A DNA stretch of 64,000 nt from Antarcticibacterium flavum (GTDB lineage Bacteria > Bacteroidota > Bacteroidia > Flavobacteriales > Flavobacteriaceae), in contig NZ_CP040812.1 of assembly GCF_006159205.1 (NCBI RefSeq), positions 2,046,001-2,110,000 on the forward strand, written 5' to 3'. This document shows positions 8,621 to 17,774 of the stretch, piece by piece; positions within the stretch are counted from its first letter, which is position 1, and each line of letters starts with the position of its first letter. The translations under genes and the position numbers were made by a program. The notes below the pieces were generated by a model. The model had not been told where the DNA came from, did not search any database, and saw only the letters and a program-made list of their open reading frames with translations.

Positions 8621-8983
8621 TCATCTGTTGAATTTCCGGTAGTTGGGCCTGTCCCCGGAAGGTCGTTTCTTCTCCACCAGCAAGGGCTTCTTTTTTGGCT
8701 CCTCCTGTTCCAGTAGTGCCTGGAGAATCCCTATTGTTGGTTTGGTTTGAGTCTTTTCAATTTCCTTTATAATAGCTATTACGGCGTTGATCCTTTTATT
8801 AATTAGTTTTTCAATAGTTTTCGCTGTAGGACCGATCTTTTCTTTTGGAGAAATTTCATTATAAAGGAAAAAATCCAACATTCCTGTTATTGCATCCGTA
8901 TGAGTTTTGTAATGAGTTCTGGAAAATTGCTGAAAGCGTTCAGCCGTTTTCTTTTCTATAGTGATGTTTTTAACCTTTTTCAT
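8621..8983 (-). CDS. BfmA/BtgA-type mobilisation accessory protein
   Basis: The protein has 120 residues and no signal peptide. The N-terminal half (VKNITIEKKTAERFQQFSRT and TDAITGMLDFFL) looks like the ribbon-helix-helix DNA-binding part of Bacteroidota BfmA/BtgA mobilisation proteins. The C-terminal half is lysine-rich with a basic tail. Such proteins help a relaxase act at the transfer origin of mobilisable elements. Here the relaxase expected on the same strand is missing, and structured non-coding DNA and an insertion sequence lie upstream. The protein might still serve a relaxase supplied by another element (inference). Confidence 0.72.
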   Translation of the reverse strand: MKKVKNITIEKKTAERFQQFSRTHYKTHTDAITGMLDFFLYNEISPKEKIGPTAKTIEKLINKRINAVIAIIKEIEKTQTKPTIGILQALLEQEEPKKKPLLVEKKRPSGDRPNYRKFNR

Positions 8984-9117
8984 AATTCAGACTTTTCTGA
9001 GGTTTACTGGTATTTTTGACCATTTTATTGGGGTTTAGAGCCCAAAACCAGTAAATCCATAATTTTTAAATTCACCCATTATTTTTAAATTATTGACCAT
9101 TAGGTGTTTAAAAACAA

Positions 9118-9166
9118 AAAGGAATGTTTAACACCGCTCTGCGTGTTACCCTCTTGCTATTCCTTT
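9118..9166. other. Nested inverted repeat, candidate origin of transfer
   Basis: Outer arms AAAGGAAT (9118-9125) and ATTCCTTT (9159-9166) enclose an inner hairpin TAACAC-CGCTCTGC-GTGTTA (9129-9148) and a short CCCTC-rich arm. It lies 135 bases upstream of the mobilisation gene. Transfer origins commonly combine such a hairpin with an adjacent nick region. The assignment is by position and shape only. Confidence 0.4.
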
Positions 9167-9465
9167 ACCTCCTTAAACCGAAGATAAATTATTGTCGAAC
9201 TCTCTCCTGGAATAGGATAATTTTTGGGAAAAAACTTTAAGCGGAATTATTCTATTCCTAAAGAAGATGTGATTGTTATAGAAAAAATATAAAAGTACTT
9301 TAATGACAATTTTTTTGGATGGATATAGGTAATAGTAAAACCTTCAACTTTTATTTAAATTTACTTTTCATATCCGGAGCGTTTTCCATTTTTTTGAATA
9401 ACCAATTTTTGGATCTGATAACATCCTCCTCAGCTTAATTTACTTCCCATAGAGCCCTCGCTGTT

Positions 9466-9596
9466 ACCATTTTTTGATGCCTTATAATTTGTGATTTAGA
9501 ATTAGGATAGGCCGTAGGAAAATTGGGAAAATATCTCAATCGTCTTTAAGGCCGGCTAACTTCTAAATCACATTCCTTTGCTTCCCAAAAAATGGT
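9466..9596. repeat. 131-bp imperfect inverted repeat
   Basis: Outer arms ACCATTTTTT (9466-9475) and AAAAAATGGT (9587-9596) are exact complements. Inner arms TGTGATTTAGAA (9490-9501) and TTCTAAATCACA (9561-9572) are also exact complements. Inside them GGCC pairs are found near 9509 and 9550. It would fold as one long hairpin or could be a short MITE-like element. Confidence 0.7.
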
Positions 9597-9679
9597 TTTA
9601 CGGAGATGGTCTGGAGGGTGAATTTTGAATTGAAGTGACAGCTGGTTAATTAAGTTCTTAATGCGAGTTCAGGCCGGGC

Positions 9680-9774
9680 GGACTTATGTTTGAAATATTC
9701 TCACGGAAGTGAAGCGTCCCCGATTTTTCTGCGATGGGAGCGGAACGTAAGGAAGATATTTCAGACATGTGTCC
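9680..9774. repeat. 19-bp inverted repeat with 57-bp loop
   Basis: Arms GGACTTATGTTTGAAATAT (9680-9698) and ATATTTCAGACATGTGTCC (9756-9774) are complementary at 16 of 19 positions. The enclosed loop is richer in G and C than its surroundings. Function unknown. Confidence 0.65.
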
Positions 9775-9911
9775 AAGACTGCTCTACGAAGCTCTTTTCC
9801 CGCAATGGAGTATAACGGAATGGAGGGAAATGTGCTGAGGGGTTGGAAGTGCAAAATATGATTACGAGATTATGTATTACCAGTGATATCACTATATTGA
9901 ACTATTCTAGA

Positions 9912-9921
9912 TCCTTTATCC
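9912..9921. repeat. Target site duplication, left copy
   Basis: ATCCTTTATC directly abuts the left inverted repeat of the insertion sequence; the identical word follows the right inverted repeat at 11337-11346. Confidence 0.92.
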
Positions 9922-11336
9922 ACTGGCGTCCGGTAAACCAAATTAAATCCTACCTTAATACCATGGAAAAAGGGAGTCCTCGTTTTCGACCGCAGACTCC
10001 CTTTAAAGGTTCCACTTAAAGCGGACATTATGGACAAAATTACAAGAAATTCTGGAATGCCGGTTCTCGGACAGCTGTTATCTTTTATTCCCCGAAGCAA
10101 TTTTAACCGTTTAGTTGGCCAATTAGGTACAGATCGCTATACCAAACGATTTACATCCTGGGATCACCTGGTCTGTATGTTGTTTGCGGTTATTGAGAAT
10201 GTTGGCGGATTACGTGAGTTATGCTCTGGTTTAGCAGCACATAATCAAAGTTTAAAACATTTAGGAATGAGTTCTATGCCATGCAGAAGCACCGTGAGTG
10301 ATGCTAATATGCGCCGGTGTTCTGAGTTGTTTGAAAAAACCTTTATAAGCATATATAAGCAGCACTATCGTTTTTTCTCGGACAGCAGTATACCTAAAAA
10401 TGAAAAATGGCTCTCCAGGCTGTTTTTGGTTGACTCTACCACTGTTACGTTATTCAAGAATATAATGAAGGCCTGTGGTAATGCTATGGCTAACGGGAGG
10501 CGTAAGGGAGGAGTTAAAATACATACTGGAATGTGGCTAAAAGAACAAGTTCCTTCTTTAATAATGATTACTAAAGCAGCGGAAAATGATAAAAATTTTA
10601 TGCCCCGATTTAAAAAACTTCCTGCACAGACCATTGTAGTTTTTGATAAGGCATACTTAAATTTTGGTTTATTTATTCATTGGAGTAAAAACGATGTCAG
10701 TTTTGTAAGCCGACTGCACAAAAGATGCAAAGTAACTTGGGGGAATTATAACCTCTTAACTAAGGAGGATGAGCAATATGGCATATTGGAAGACTGTAGA
10801 GCAGAATTAGGGCATAGCCAGCAAAAACAAAAAGTAAAATGCCGCATTATAAAGTTTTATGATCACAAAGATCAACGGGAAATTGAATTTATTACCAATG
10901 ATATGCAGCTGCCTGCTTGCACAATTGCAGAAATATACAAGCAGCGATGGCAAATTGAGCTTTTATTTAAAAGGCTCAAGCAAAACCTTAAGATCACCAG
11001 CTTTATTGGCGATAATGAGAATGCAATACGAATTCAAATCTGGTGTGCACTTATAGCGGATTTACTGGTCCAAATAGCTCGAAAAGGGTCTCGACGTTGC
11101 AGATTATCTTATTCGGTGATTTGCGGGCTATTTAGACTTCATTTAATGAATTATGTGAGAGTTACAGACTTACTTTTAAAATCAGCAGATCCTAACATTT
11201 ATCCTAAAAATATACAGCTTGCACCTAACCTTTTTGACATAGGACCCCCATAGATTGAAAATAAAAATCGAAGTGAGGTAGAATCAAGGTTTATTAAGAT
11301 TAAAACAAGAAATACTATTTTTACCGGACGCCAGTG
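9922..11336 (+). mobile_element. Complete IS4-family insertion sequence, 1415 bp
   Basis: Perfect 17-bp terminal inverted repeats CACTGGCGTCCGGTAAA (9922-9938) and its complement (11320-11336) flank a single transposase gene. The 10-bp duplication ATCCTTTATC at both sides shows simple transposition into the island. The transposase is uninterrupted, so the element may be active. IS4-family members usually make 8-13 bp duplications, consistent with this one. Confidence 0.95.
10030..11253 (+). CDS. IS4-family DDE transposase
   Basis: The protein has 407 residues. The N-terminal domain (MPVLGQLLSFIPRSNFNRLV, FTSWDHLVCMLFAVIENVGG) is the DUF4372-type DNA-binding region common in this IS group. 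The DDE catalytic core is visible: first Asp in FLVDSTTVTLF, second Asp in VVFDKAYLNF, and Glu in the Y-R-E-K signature YKQRWQIELLFKRLK. It sits alone inside the IS with terminal repeats on both sides. The ATG at 10030 is 108 bases inside the left repeat. Confidence 0.95.
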   Translation: MDKITRNSGMPVLGQLLSFIPRSNFNRLVGQLGTDRYTKRFTSWDHLVCMLFAVIENVGGLRELCSGLAAHNQSLKHLGMSSMPCRSTVSDANMRRCSELFEKTFISIYKQHYRFFSDSSIPKNEKWLSRLFLVDSTTVTLFKNIMKACGNAMANGRRKGGVKIHTGMWLKEQVPSLIMITKAAENDKNFMPRFKKLPAQTIVVFDKAYLNFGLFIHWSKNDVSFVSRLHKRCKVTWGNYNLLTKEDEQYGILEDCRAELGHSQQKQKVKCRIIKFYDHKDQREIEFITNDMQLPACTIAEIYKQRWQIELLFKRLKQNLKITSFIGDNENAIRIQIWCALIADLLVQIARKGSRRCRLSYSVICGLFRLHLMNYVRVTDLLLKSADPNIYPKNIQLAPNLFDIGPP

Positions 11337-11346
11337 ATCCTTTATC
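11337..11346. repeat. Target site duplication, right copy
   Basis: ATCCTTTATC follows the right inverted repeat and is identical to 9912-9921. Confidence 0.92.
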
Positions 11347-11476
11347 TTATAATTTCCTGGATTTAATTATGGATAGGAAATTAAATAATCTGTTATTTTT
11401 GTGAATTGAAAACATCCAAAAATAAAAAACGATTTTCTTAACAAGATTTACAGACCAAGCTTTTCAAAAAATAAAG

Positions 11477-12004
11477 ATGGTAGATTTAAGCTTGCAAATG
11501 TTTTTTCCAACATTTGTATGTGTCGCAATAGTTTTTATCCTGTTTTGGAAATATGTAAAGAAGATCTTACCAGTCAGTAAACGGGTGCCAGTTATTGAGG
11601 GAGTTAAAAATTATAGACGCCTTCACAGAATTAATAGCCATTTCTGGGGCATATTTTCTTGTTTTGTTGTTCAGATATTAGTTTATTCCATTGCTCCCCA
11701 GTTTTTATTTATATTTTTTCCTGTTGATCATTTACAGCATCCCGTAATTCTTGGAATTGGTGTTTTATTACTCAAATTTTCGTTGGGAATTATATTAATA
11801 GCTCAAATTCAAATCGATCAAAAATTAACTCAGATTACGAAAGAAAATGATCAAACCATTTTATTCAAATCTTTGCGAAGGTTCGAAGGGTTGCTAATTT
11901 CCGGGATGATGTTAATTTTTATAGGCTTTTCGATCACTATACCTTCCCTATTCAGTTTAACACTTGTTATAATTGGATTCTATATATATAACAAAACAAT
12001 ATAG
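11477..12004 (+). CDS. Four-helix membrane protein of unknown family, paralogue A
   Basis: The protein has 175 residues and four predicted membrane segments (about 9-27, 56-76, 87-110, 133-170). It is clearly homologous to the next gene. Shared positions include IFWK near the first helix, RLxRI before helix 2, YSxAPxxxFIFFPxxxLxHPxI between helices 2 and 3, LIAQxQID after helix 3, and SGMxLxFIG at helix 4. I do not recognise the family. It lies just upstream of a K+/H+ antiporter on the same strand, so an accessory role in ion transport is possible (inference from position). Confidence 0.7.
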   Translation: MVDLSLQMFFPTFVCVAIVFILFWKYVKKILPVSKRVPVIEGVKNYRRLHRINSHFWGIFSCFVVQILVYSIAPQFLFIFFPVDHLQHPVILGIGVLLLKFSLGIILIAQIQIDQKLTQITKENDQTILFKSLRRFEGLLISGMMLIFIGFSITIPSLFSLTLVIIGFYIYNKTI

Positions 12005-12175
12005 GTTTCCTGAATTAAGATTATTACTTTATACTTTTCTATTTTTGCAATTAACCTGAATATGGATTAAAATATTAAGCCGGTGTTTTTATTTTTCTTA
12101 TTATAACTTGGGACTTTTGGTTTTCTGAGTAAAGAAAAGAAATGATCAGGAGATAAGTTTGTTAAAAAATTAATA

Positions 12176-12730
12176 ATGCCCGATTACAATTTACAGATAT
12201 TTTTACCAGCATTAATGCTAGTTGCTACAAGTTTGGTGATATTTTGGAAATTTGCCAGAAATGCGGTGAAAGTTACCTCTTCACATTCTATAGAGAAAAT
12301 GACGGCCTACGATAGATTGAAAAGAATAAGTGGTTATTACTGGGCAATTTTTATTTGTTTCATTTTTATGACATTCATTTACTCCTTAGCTCCTGAGTAT
12401 TATTTTATTTTTTTTCCAATAGAAAAATTACATCATCCATTAATAAATCAGACTGGGATGTTGATTTTAAAAATAGCTGTAGTTTGGATATTAATAGCCC
12501 AATTACAAATAGATAAAGAACTATATAAATACTCAAGGGATATAGAAAGTTTATCGGCAATGGAGTTGATAAGATATTCCGAAAAAAGACTATTATCAGG
12601 AATGCTAGTTTTATTTATCGGTCTTGTAACAACTATTACAAATCTTATTGGTTTTGTACTCGTATTTATTAGTTGTCTGGTGTACTACAAAATTTTTAAA
12701 ACTAATCGAAATTTAGAAAATTGGAATTAA
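12176..12730 (+). CDS. Four-helix membrane protein of unknown family, paralogue B
   Basis: The protein has 184 residues with the same four-helix plan and signature positions as the preceding gene (IFWK, YSLAPEYYFIFFPIEKLHHP, LIAQLQID, SGMLVLFIG). A soluble stretch of about 25 residues between helices 3 and 4 carries most charges. It ends 42 bases before the antiporter start, so the two are probably cotranscribed. The tandem duplication beside an antiporter suggests a heteromeric or co-evolving partner, but nothing in the sequence gives a reaction. Confidence 0.7.
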   Translation: MPDYNLQIFLPALMLVATSLVIFWKFARNAVKVTSSHSIEKMTAYDRLKRISGYYWAIFICFIFMTFIYSLAPEYYFIFFPIEKLHHPLINQTGMLILKIAVVWILIAQLQIDKELYKYSRDIESLSAMELIRYSEKRLLSGMLVLFIGLVTTITNLIGFVLVFISCLVYYKIFKTNRNLENWN

Positions 12731-12772
12731 TGCCTTTCTAATTCAGTTGTATCCCCCGGAAAAAAAACAAGT

Positions 12773-14254
12773 ATGGATTTAACAATTGAAAACGTATTAT
12801 TAATTGGTTCTCTCCTACTTCTAGTAAGCGTTGTCATAGGTAAAACTTCATATAAATTTGGCGTTCCAACTTTATTGCTCTTCCTGGTGATTGGGATGTT
12901 GGCTGGTTCTGACGGTATTGGCGGCATTCATTTTAACAATCCAGAAATTGCACAATTTATTGGTATCGTATCCCTTAGTTTTATTTTGTTCGCCGGGGGA
13001 TTAGAAACAGATTGGACCACCGTAAAACCTATTCTGCGGGAGGGACTTGTTTTATCAACCATAGGCGTGTTGCTCACAGCTCTCACTCTGGGAGTATTTG
13101 TATGGTTCGTTACAGATTTTACTATTTATGAAAGTATGCTTTTAGGTTCTATTGTATCTTCAACAGATGCAGCCGCAGTTTTTTCTATCCTACGCTCTAA
13201 AAGTCTTGCATTAAAGGTAAACCTTCGTCCGACCCTGGAATTGGAAAGTGGTAGTAATGACCCAATGGCCTATGTTTTAACTATTGCATTCTTAACCTTA
13301 GTAATTAATCAGGATCAAAGTATTGTTTCCATTATTCCGCTGTTTTTTCAACAAATGATTTTAGGAGGCATTGCAGGTTTTGTTTTTGGGAAGCTTAGCA
13401 AAGTTATGATTAATAATATTAAACTTGACTTTGAAGGTCTTTACTTTGTACTGGTAATAGCTCTTATGTTCATTACATTTTCCGCAACAGATTTTGTAGG
13501 TGGTAATGGATTTCTTGCTATCTATATTTGTGCGGTTTATTTAGGGAATCAGGAATTCATTCATAAGAAAACAATCTTCAAAATGTATGATGGATTAGCC
13601 TGGTTAATGCAAATTGTTTTGTTCCTTACTTTAGGTTTATTAGTTTACCCGTCACAAGTATTTCCCTACATGGGGATTGGTCTCTTAATTTCATTATTTC
13701 TTATTATTGTTGCCAGACCAATAAGCGTTTTTTTAAGCCTTATGTTTTTCAAAATGAGACTAAGAAGACGGTTTTACATCTCCTGGGTTGGATTGCGTGG
13801 TGCTGTGCCTATAGTGTTTGCAACTTACCCTCTTTTAGCAGGAATTGACAAGGCAAATACAATTTTCAATATTGTATTTTTTATTTCAGTAACCTCTGTA
13901 TTAATTCAGGGAACAACCTTATCTATAGTTGCCAAATGGCTTAATGTTGTCCTGCCTGAAAAAGCTAAAAGAATTACAGAAGTAGATAAATTAATATTAG
14001 ATCTTCCAAAATCTTCCTTGAAAGAATTTGTAATTTCACCGGATTCCTATGCAGTTAATAAGAGAATCGTTAATTTAAATTTCCCAAAATCTGCTTTTAT
14101 AATAATGATTAAAAGAAGAGAGGAATATCTCCGACCAGGAGGTTCAACAGAAATTGAACCTAAAGATATATTGATGGTGCTTGCAGACCATCCGGAAGAT
14201 TTTGTTAAGGTGAATGATTGCTTATACACGCAGCGTGACGCAACAAAATCTTAG
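12773..14254 (+). CDS. CPA1-type K+/H+ antiporter with RCK_C domain, copy 1
   Basis: The protein has 493 residues. The first 385 or so form a Na+/H+ exchanger-type transporter with about 12 membrane segments. It carries the family's conserved ELESGSNDPMAY motif with the Asn-Asp pair, and SWVGLRGAVPIVFATYPL. A soluble TrkA_C/RCK_C domain follows at about 405-480. This architecture matches NhaP2/CvrA K+/H+ antiporters of the inner membrane, which export K+ in exchange for protons. A second, very similar copy lies at 20994-22478 in the same orientation. It follows two unknown four-helix proteins and precedes a Usp gene. Confidence 0.9.
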   Translation: MDLTIENVLLIGSLLLLVSVVIGKTSYKFGVPTLLLFLVIGMLAGSDGIGGIHFNNPEIAQFIGIVSLSFILFAGGLETDWTTVKPILREGLVLSTIGVLLTALTLGVFVWFVTDFTIYESMLLGSIVSSTDAAAVFSILRSKSLALKVNLRPTLELESGSNDPMAYVLTIAFLTLVINQDQSIVSIIPLFFQQMILGGIAGFVFGKLSKVMINNIKLDFEGLYFVLVIALMFITFSATDFVGGNGFLAIYICAVYLGNQEFIHKKTIFKMYDGLAWLMQIVLFLTLGLLVYPSQVFPYMGIGLLISLFLIIVARPISVFLSLMFFKMRLRRRFYISWVGLRGAVPIVFATYPLLAGIDKANTIFNIVFFISVTSVLIQGTTLSIVAKWLNVVLPEKAKRITEVDKLILDLPKSSLKEFVISPDSYAVNKRIVNLNFPKSAFIIMIKRREEYLRPGGSTEIEPKDILMVLADHPEDFVKVNDCLYTQRDATKS

Positions 14255-14434
14255 AACCCATGGAAATAGATTTACGCTACTTATTGAATCCATTGCCTGT
14301 GGTCTCACAAACATTATAAATTCGGTACCTGGTTTTGAATCTTAACAAATAAAGGTATTTTGTTGTATTTTAGAAAAGCTTATAAAAGAAGGGAATCCCA
14401 CTTAAAATAAAAGCTTTTATTAAAAACAGGATTT

Positions 14435-15253
14435 ATGATTAAAAGAAACAGAATACTGGTCCTGATCGACTTTTCCAAAAACACAGAGAACCTTATAGAT
14501 TTTGGATTCAATATAGCCGAGCTCATTGATGCCAAAGTTGTTTTTGTACATCAGGTACCCGGTTTAGTACCGGCAATGGCCGATGAGGAAAGCAGAAGAG
14601 AGATTATACAAGTGGAGATTAATGAAGCTTATTCAAAACTTCGTGAACTTGCAAAAGGTCGTATCTATAGTAATGATTCCTTTCAGGTTAGTGAGAAACC
14701 TATTCTTGTTCTTCTCAGAGGTCTTTCTTCCCCGAAGTATTTTGATTGGGTGTTTACAGGCTTAAAAGAAAGCGGGATTCTAAAACGTTTGTTTATTGGC
14801 AGCATTACCCTTTCAATCATAGACGAATCGGATATGTTGACGGTTACCGTACCTACAAATTCGAAGATGAACCCTCCCAAAAAACTCCTGGTAGGGGTTC
14901 ACCCCACTTATACACTGAACGGGGAACACCTGCATACGGTATTAAAAGCCTTTGAAAATAATTTAGAGAAAATTGAATTCTTTACTATTTTGAAAGAGAC
15001 CGAAACAGAGCAAAAAGCCAGAGAGCATCTTTTACATTTACAAGCCGAATACAACAATTATGATCCTGCTATCCAGATATACAGGGGGAATGATGCTACT
15101 TCTGCATTAAGAGATAAAATTAAGCAAAGCCATAATTCATTCTTAGTTCTTCAACAAGGTTCACGCTCCCTAACCGATAATCTTTTCAGAAAATTTACCA
15201 TTAATGAACTGGTATACCGGGGGCAAACTCCACTCATTGTTTTATCTAAATGA
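14435..15253 (+). CDS. Tandem-domain universal stress protein
   Basis: The protein has 272 residues with no signal or membrane segment. Two Usp-like halves are seen. The first begins RILVLIDFSKNTENLIDFGF with the Asp typical of the start of Usp folds. The second begins KKLLVGVHPTYTLNG. The second ends with a segment LVLQQGSRSLTDNLFRKF and the terminal strand TPLIVLSK, which is the usual Usp end. The G-2x-G-9x-G(S/T) nucleotide motif is weak, so ATP binding is not assured. It lies between antiporter copy 1 and a permease that itself carries Usp domains, suggesting a common stress or ion-regulation theme. Confidence 0.85.
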   Translation: MIKRNRILVLIDFSKNTENLIDFGFNIAELIDAKVVFVHQVPGLVPAMADEESRREIIQVEINEAYSKLRELAKGRIYSNDSFQVSEKPILVLLRGLSSPKYFDWVFTGLKESGILKRLFIGSITLSIIDESDMLTVTVPTNSKMNPPKKLLVGVHPTYTLNGEHLHTVLKAFENNLEKIEFFTILKETETEQKAREHLLHLQAEYNNYDPAIQIYRGNDATSALRDKIKQSHNSFLVLQQGSRSLTDNLFRKFTINELVYRGQTPLIVLSK

Positions 15254-15380
15254 AGTGTCTTATGATATCTCCGATAATTCATTTCTTAAATGCAGAATAA
15301 TTCTGGGTCACCTCTTAAAAGGCAGTAGGTCATGGCTTGATTAATTCTTACCATAGTAGTAGGAATAATATTTACACAAA

Positions 15381-17586
15381 TTATTTTTTACTTATAAATA
15401 TTAAAGCCGTATTTGTATTTTTAGCCAGAGCATGAGCAAGGTGGCCAAATGCTTTCTCGTTTCTTTCTGCTTTACCTAATCCTATTATTACCAAATCATG
15501 TCCGGAAGCCTGGTTAATAAGTTCCGTTTCGACATCATCATTTGAAATGATTTGGACCTCGGTTTTTCCCGGAATGATACGGCGAGCAAAACGTGTAAGG
15601 TTCGAATTATTTTTTTGAAGTATTTCCGGTGGTGTATTAGATGGCAGGATTTGTATAAATTTGATCTCGGGCTGAGAGGCACGCCACAGGCTGGCAGCAA
15701 CCCTCACCCGGAGGGGGTCATGAGTTCCAAAACCAGCTACTGGAATAAGGATCTTTCGTGCTTCGGTAATTTTCCATCCACTGTAAGGTTGGCGGAACAC
15801 CACCACATCTGCCTTCACGTGTTTTACCAGTTTTTCAAGATTTTGACTGGTTTGAAGATCGTTCAGTTCACTCAACCCCAATAACAAGCTCCTGCAATTG
15901 TGAACTTTGACAACCCGTTCAATTTCTTCCCATGGATGGTCAGCAATAGTTGTAATTGTATCGGGACGTAAGCCCGCTTTAAAAGAAGCTTGAAGGGCGT
16001 ATTGTGTAACATCACCGCTTGATATAAGTCTTTTCTCAAGATCATCCTTTTCGGTGCTTGGGATTACGATAGAATGGAGCAGTACCCGCCCTACCACCGG
16101 TGGTGCCAGTGCCTTTGCCAGAAAAACCAGGGATTCCGCATTTGCAGGATTTGAAATAGGGAGCAGCACGAGGGGACTCAAGCCTCTTAATCGTAATAGG
16201 TCCGGATCCAGTGCTTGTTCAGATGCCTCAATGGCTCGGGCTCTTTTTACAAAAAAGGATATAAATAGGACGGCTCCTACAAGGAGCCAGATTAGTGCAA
16301 TAATTCCGGCAGCCGGTACCACAATCGCCTGAAAAATTGCTAATCCAACACAAGCGATTATTCCCACGAATGGAAGCGCAGGAAAGAAAGGCGCTCTATA
16401 GGTATTACTTTCTTTATATCCGCGATTTCGCATTAAGATCATGATAAGATGTGCCAGTGCAAAAGTTATTAGGAAGATCAAACTGGAAGCTGCACCGGCT
16501 GCGGCCAGATCGGGTAGGATTAAAACAAGAAGTGCTACAATCCCGCAGGTAACCCAAATCGACGTATCAGGTGTCCCGAATTTTTCATTAATATTTGACA
16601 GGTGATGATTTAATGTACGGTCTTTAGCCATTCTCAATGAGATGCGTGAAGCTGCAAAAAGGTTGGCCTGCAAAGCTGATAACATTGAAAATATACCTGC
16701 AACCAAAACCAGCCAGAATCCAAAAGCTCCCAGGTAATTTTGTGCAGCGACTGCCAGAACGGTTTCAGGATTTTCCCGACTCAATTCTGTTATTGACTCC
16801 CCCGGCAGCACGCCAACGGTAGACATAATAAACAGCAAGGCCAACTGCAAGTGTACCCACCATTGCCTTTGGGATTGTTTTTTCCGGATTTTTGATTTCA
16901 CCTGCGGCAGAACCAATTAAATCAAATCCCTGCAAAGCGATAAACGTATACCCCATTGCAGCGATTACTCCGCTAAAACCTCCGGAAAAAAATGGGTCGA
17001 GGCTTTGTGTTATTTGGTTGAATGGTGTTTGCACAAAAGCAGCAAGTCCACCGGCTATGAGTATGGCAAAAACAGCAAGTTTACCAATATTAATAACCGC
17101 GCCTCCATCGCCGGAACTTCTGATAAGACTGAACGCGAAATATCCTATGGCTGCGAAGGCAAGCAAAACCGGAACCATTCCAAATTCCAGGATTCCGCTT
17201 AGCACGTCTGACGGAATTTGCTGAAGAGCGAACAAAGCAAAGGCACCAAATCCAAGAGCATAAAGAACAGCGGCTACAAGCGAGGCAAACCAAACGATCC
17301 ACCCTATCCCAAAGGCTACCTGAAGCGATAGCGCCTTCTTGGCATAGGTATAGGTGCCGCCAGACTGCGGATTCGCTGAAGCCATTTCGGCAAAACTCAG
17401 CGCTGTAATAAAGGCTATCAGTCCGTTTAGCGCAAAGGCCAGAATTGCCGAAGGCCCGCTCACTGCAAAGGCCACCCCGGCAAGAGCCAATATTCCGCCC
17501 CCAACCATCGCTCCCACCCCAATGCCCAATGCCCGGAAAAATCCTATTTTGCGTGTGGTTACTGAAGTAAATGGAGCTGGATTCAT
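15381..17586 (-). pseudogene. APC permease fused to C-terminal Usp domains, frameshifted
   Basis: Two overlapping frames together encode about 734 residues. The N-terminal frame (from ATG at 17586) has the APC-superfamily start FFRALGIGVGAMVGGGILAL and continues to GTLAVGLAV. The second frame resumes with MSTVGVLPGESITELS, completes the 12-helix permease, and then carries two soluble Usp-type domains (final SGHDLVIIGLGKAERNEKA). The frames switch near 16830. Removing one base there, for example one T in TTATTATG on the coding strand, restores a plausible join. This differs from the other frameshifts in the window, which need an added base. The substrate is probably an amino acid or amine, with the Usp part regulatory. 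It may be a true pseudogene or an assembly error. Confidence 0.82.
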
Positions 17587-17774
17587 TTTGAATTTAAAAT
17601 TTGTATAATAATAGATCAGTAGACTGTCTTATATTAAATTTAGGCAATACTTTCAAAATAGTGGGTTATTAATCGGTAGAGATCTATAAATTTTCCTTAA
17701 AGTAAAGACCCCATTAATTTTATATACATATTTTAGTTAAAACACCATTTTCCTTAAACAATTATCTATTCCTA

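Larger units (their letters stand above)
8984..9911. other. Gene-free, palindrome-rich former mobilisation region
   Basis: About 930 bases upstream of the mobilisation gene carry no convincing coding frame. Three inverted-repeat structures lie here (9118-9166, 9466-9596, 9680-9774), annotated separately. The part around 9600-9850 is visibly richer in G and C than the flanks. This could hold a transfer or replication origin or structured RNA. Confidence 0.5.

Noticed and set aside
9466..9596. Integron attC site
   Set aside because: The paired arms lack the R' and R'' core sites and there is no integron integrase; position and size fit only loosely.
14255..14434. Regulatory hairpin before the Usp gene
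   Set aside because: AAAAGCTT and AAGCTTTT occur around a 30-base gap, but the stem is AT-only and no T tract or leader frame supports a function.
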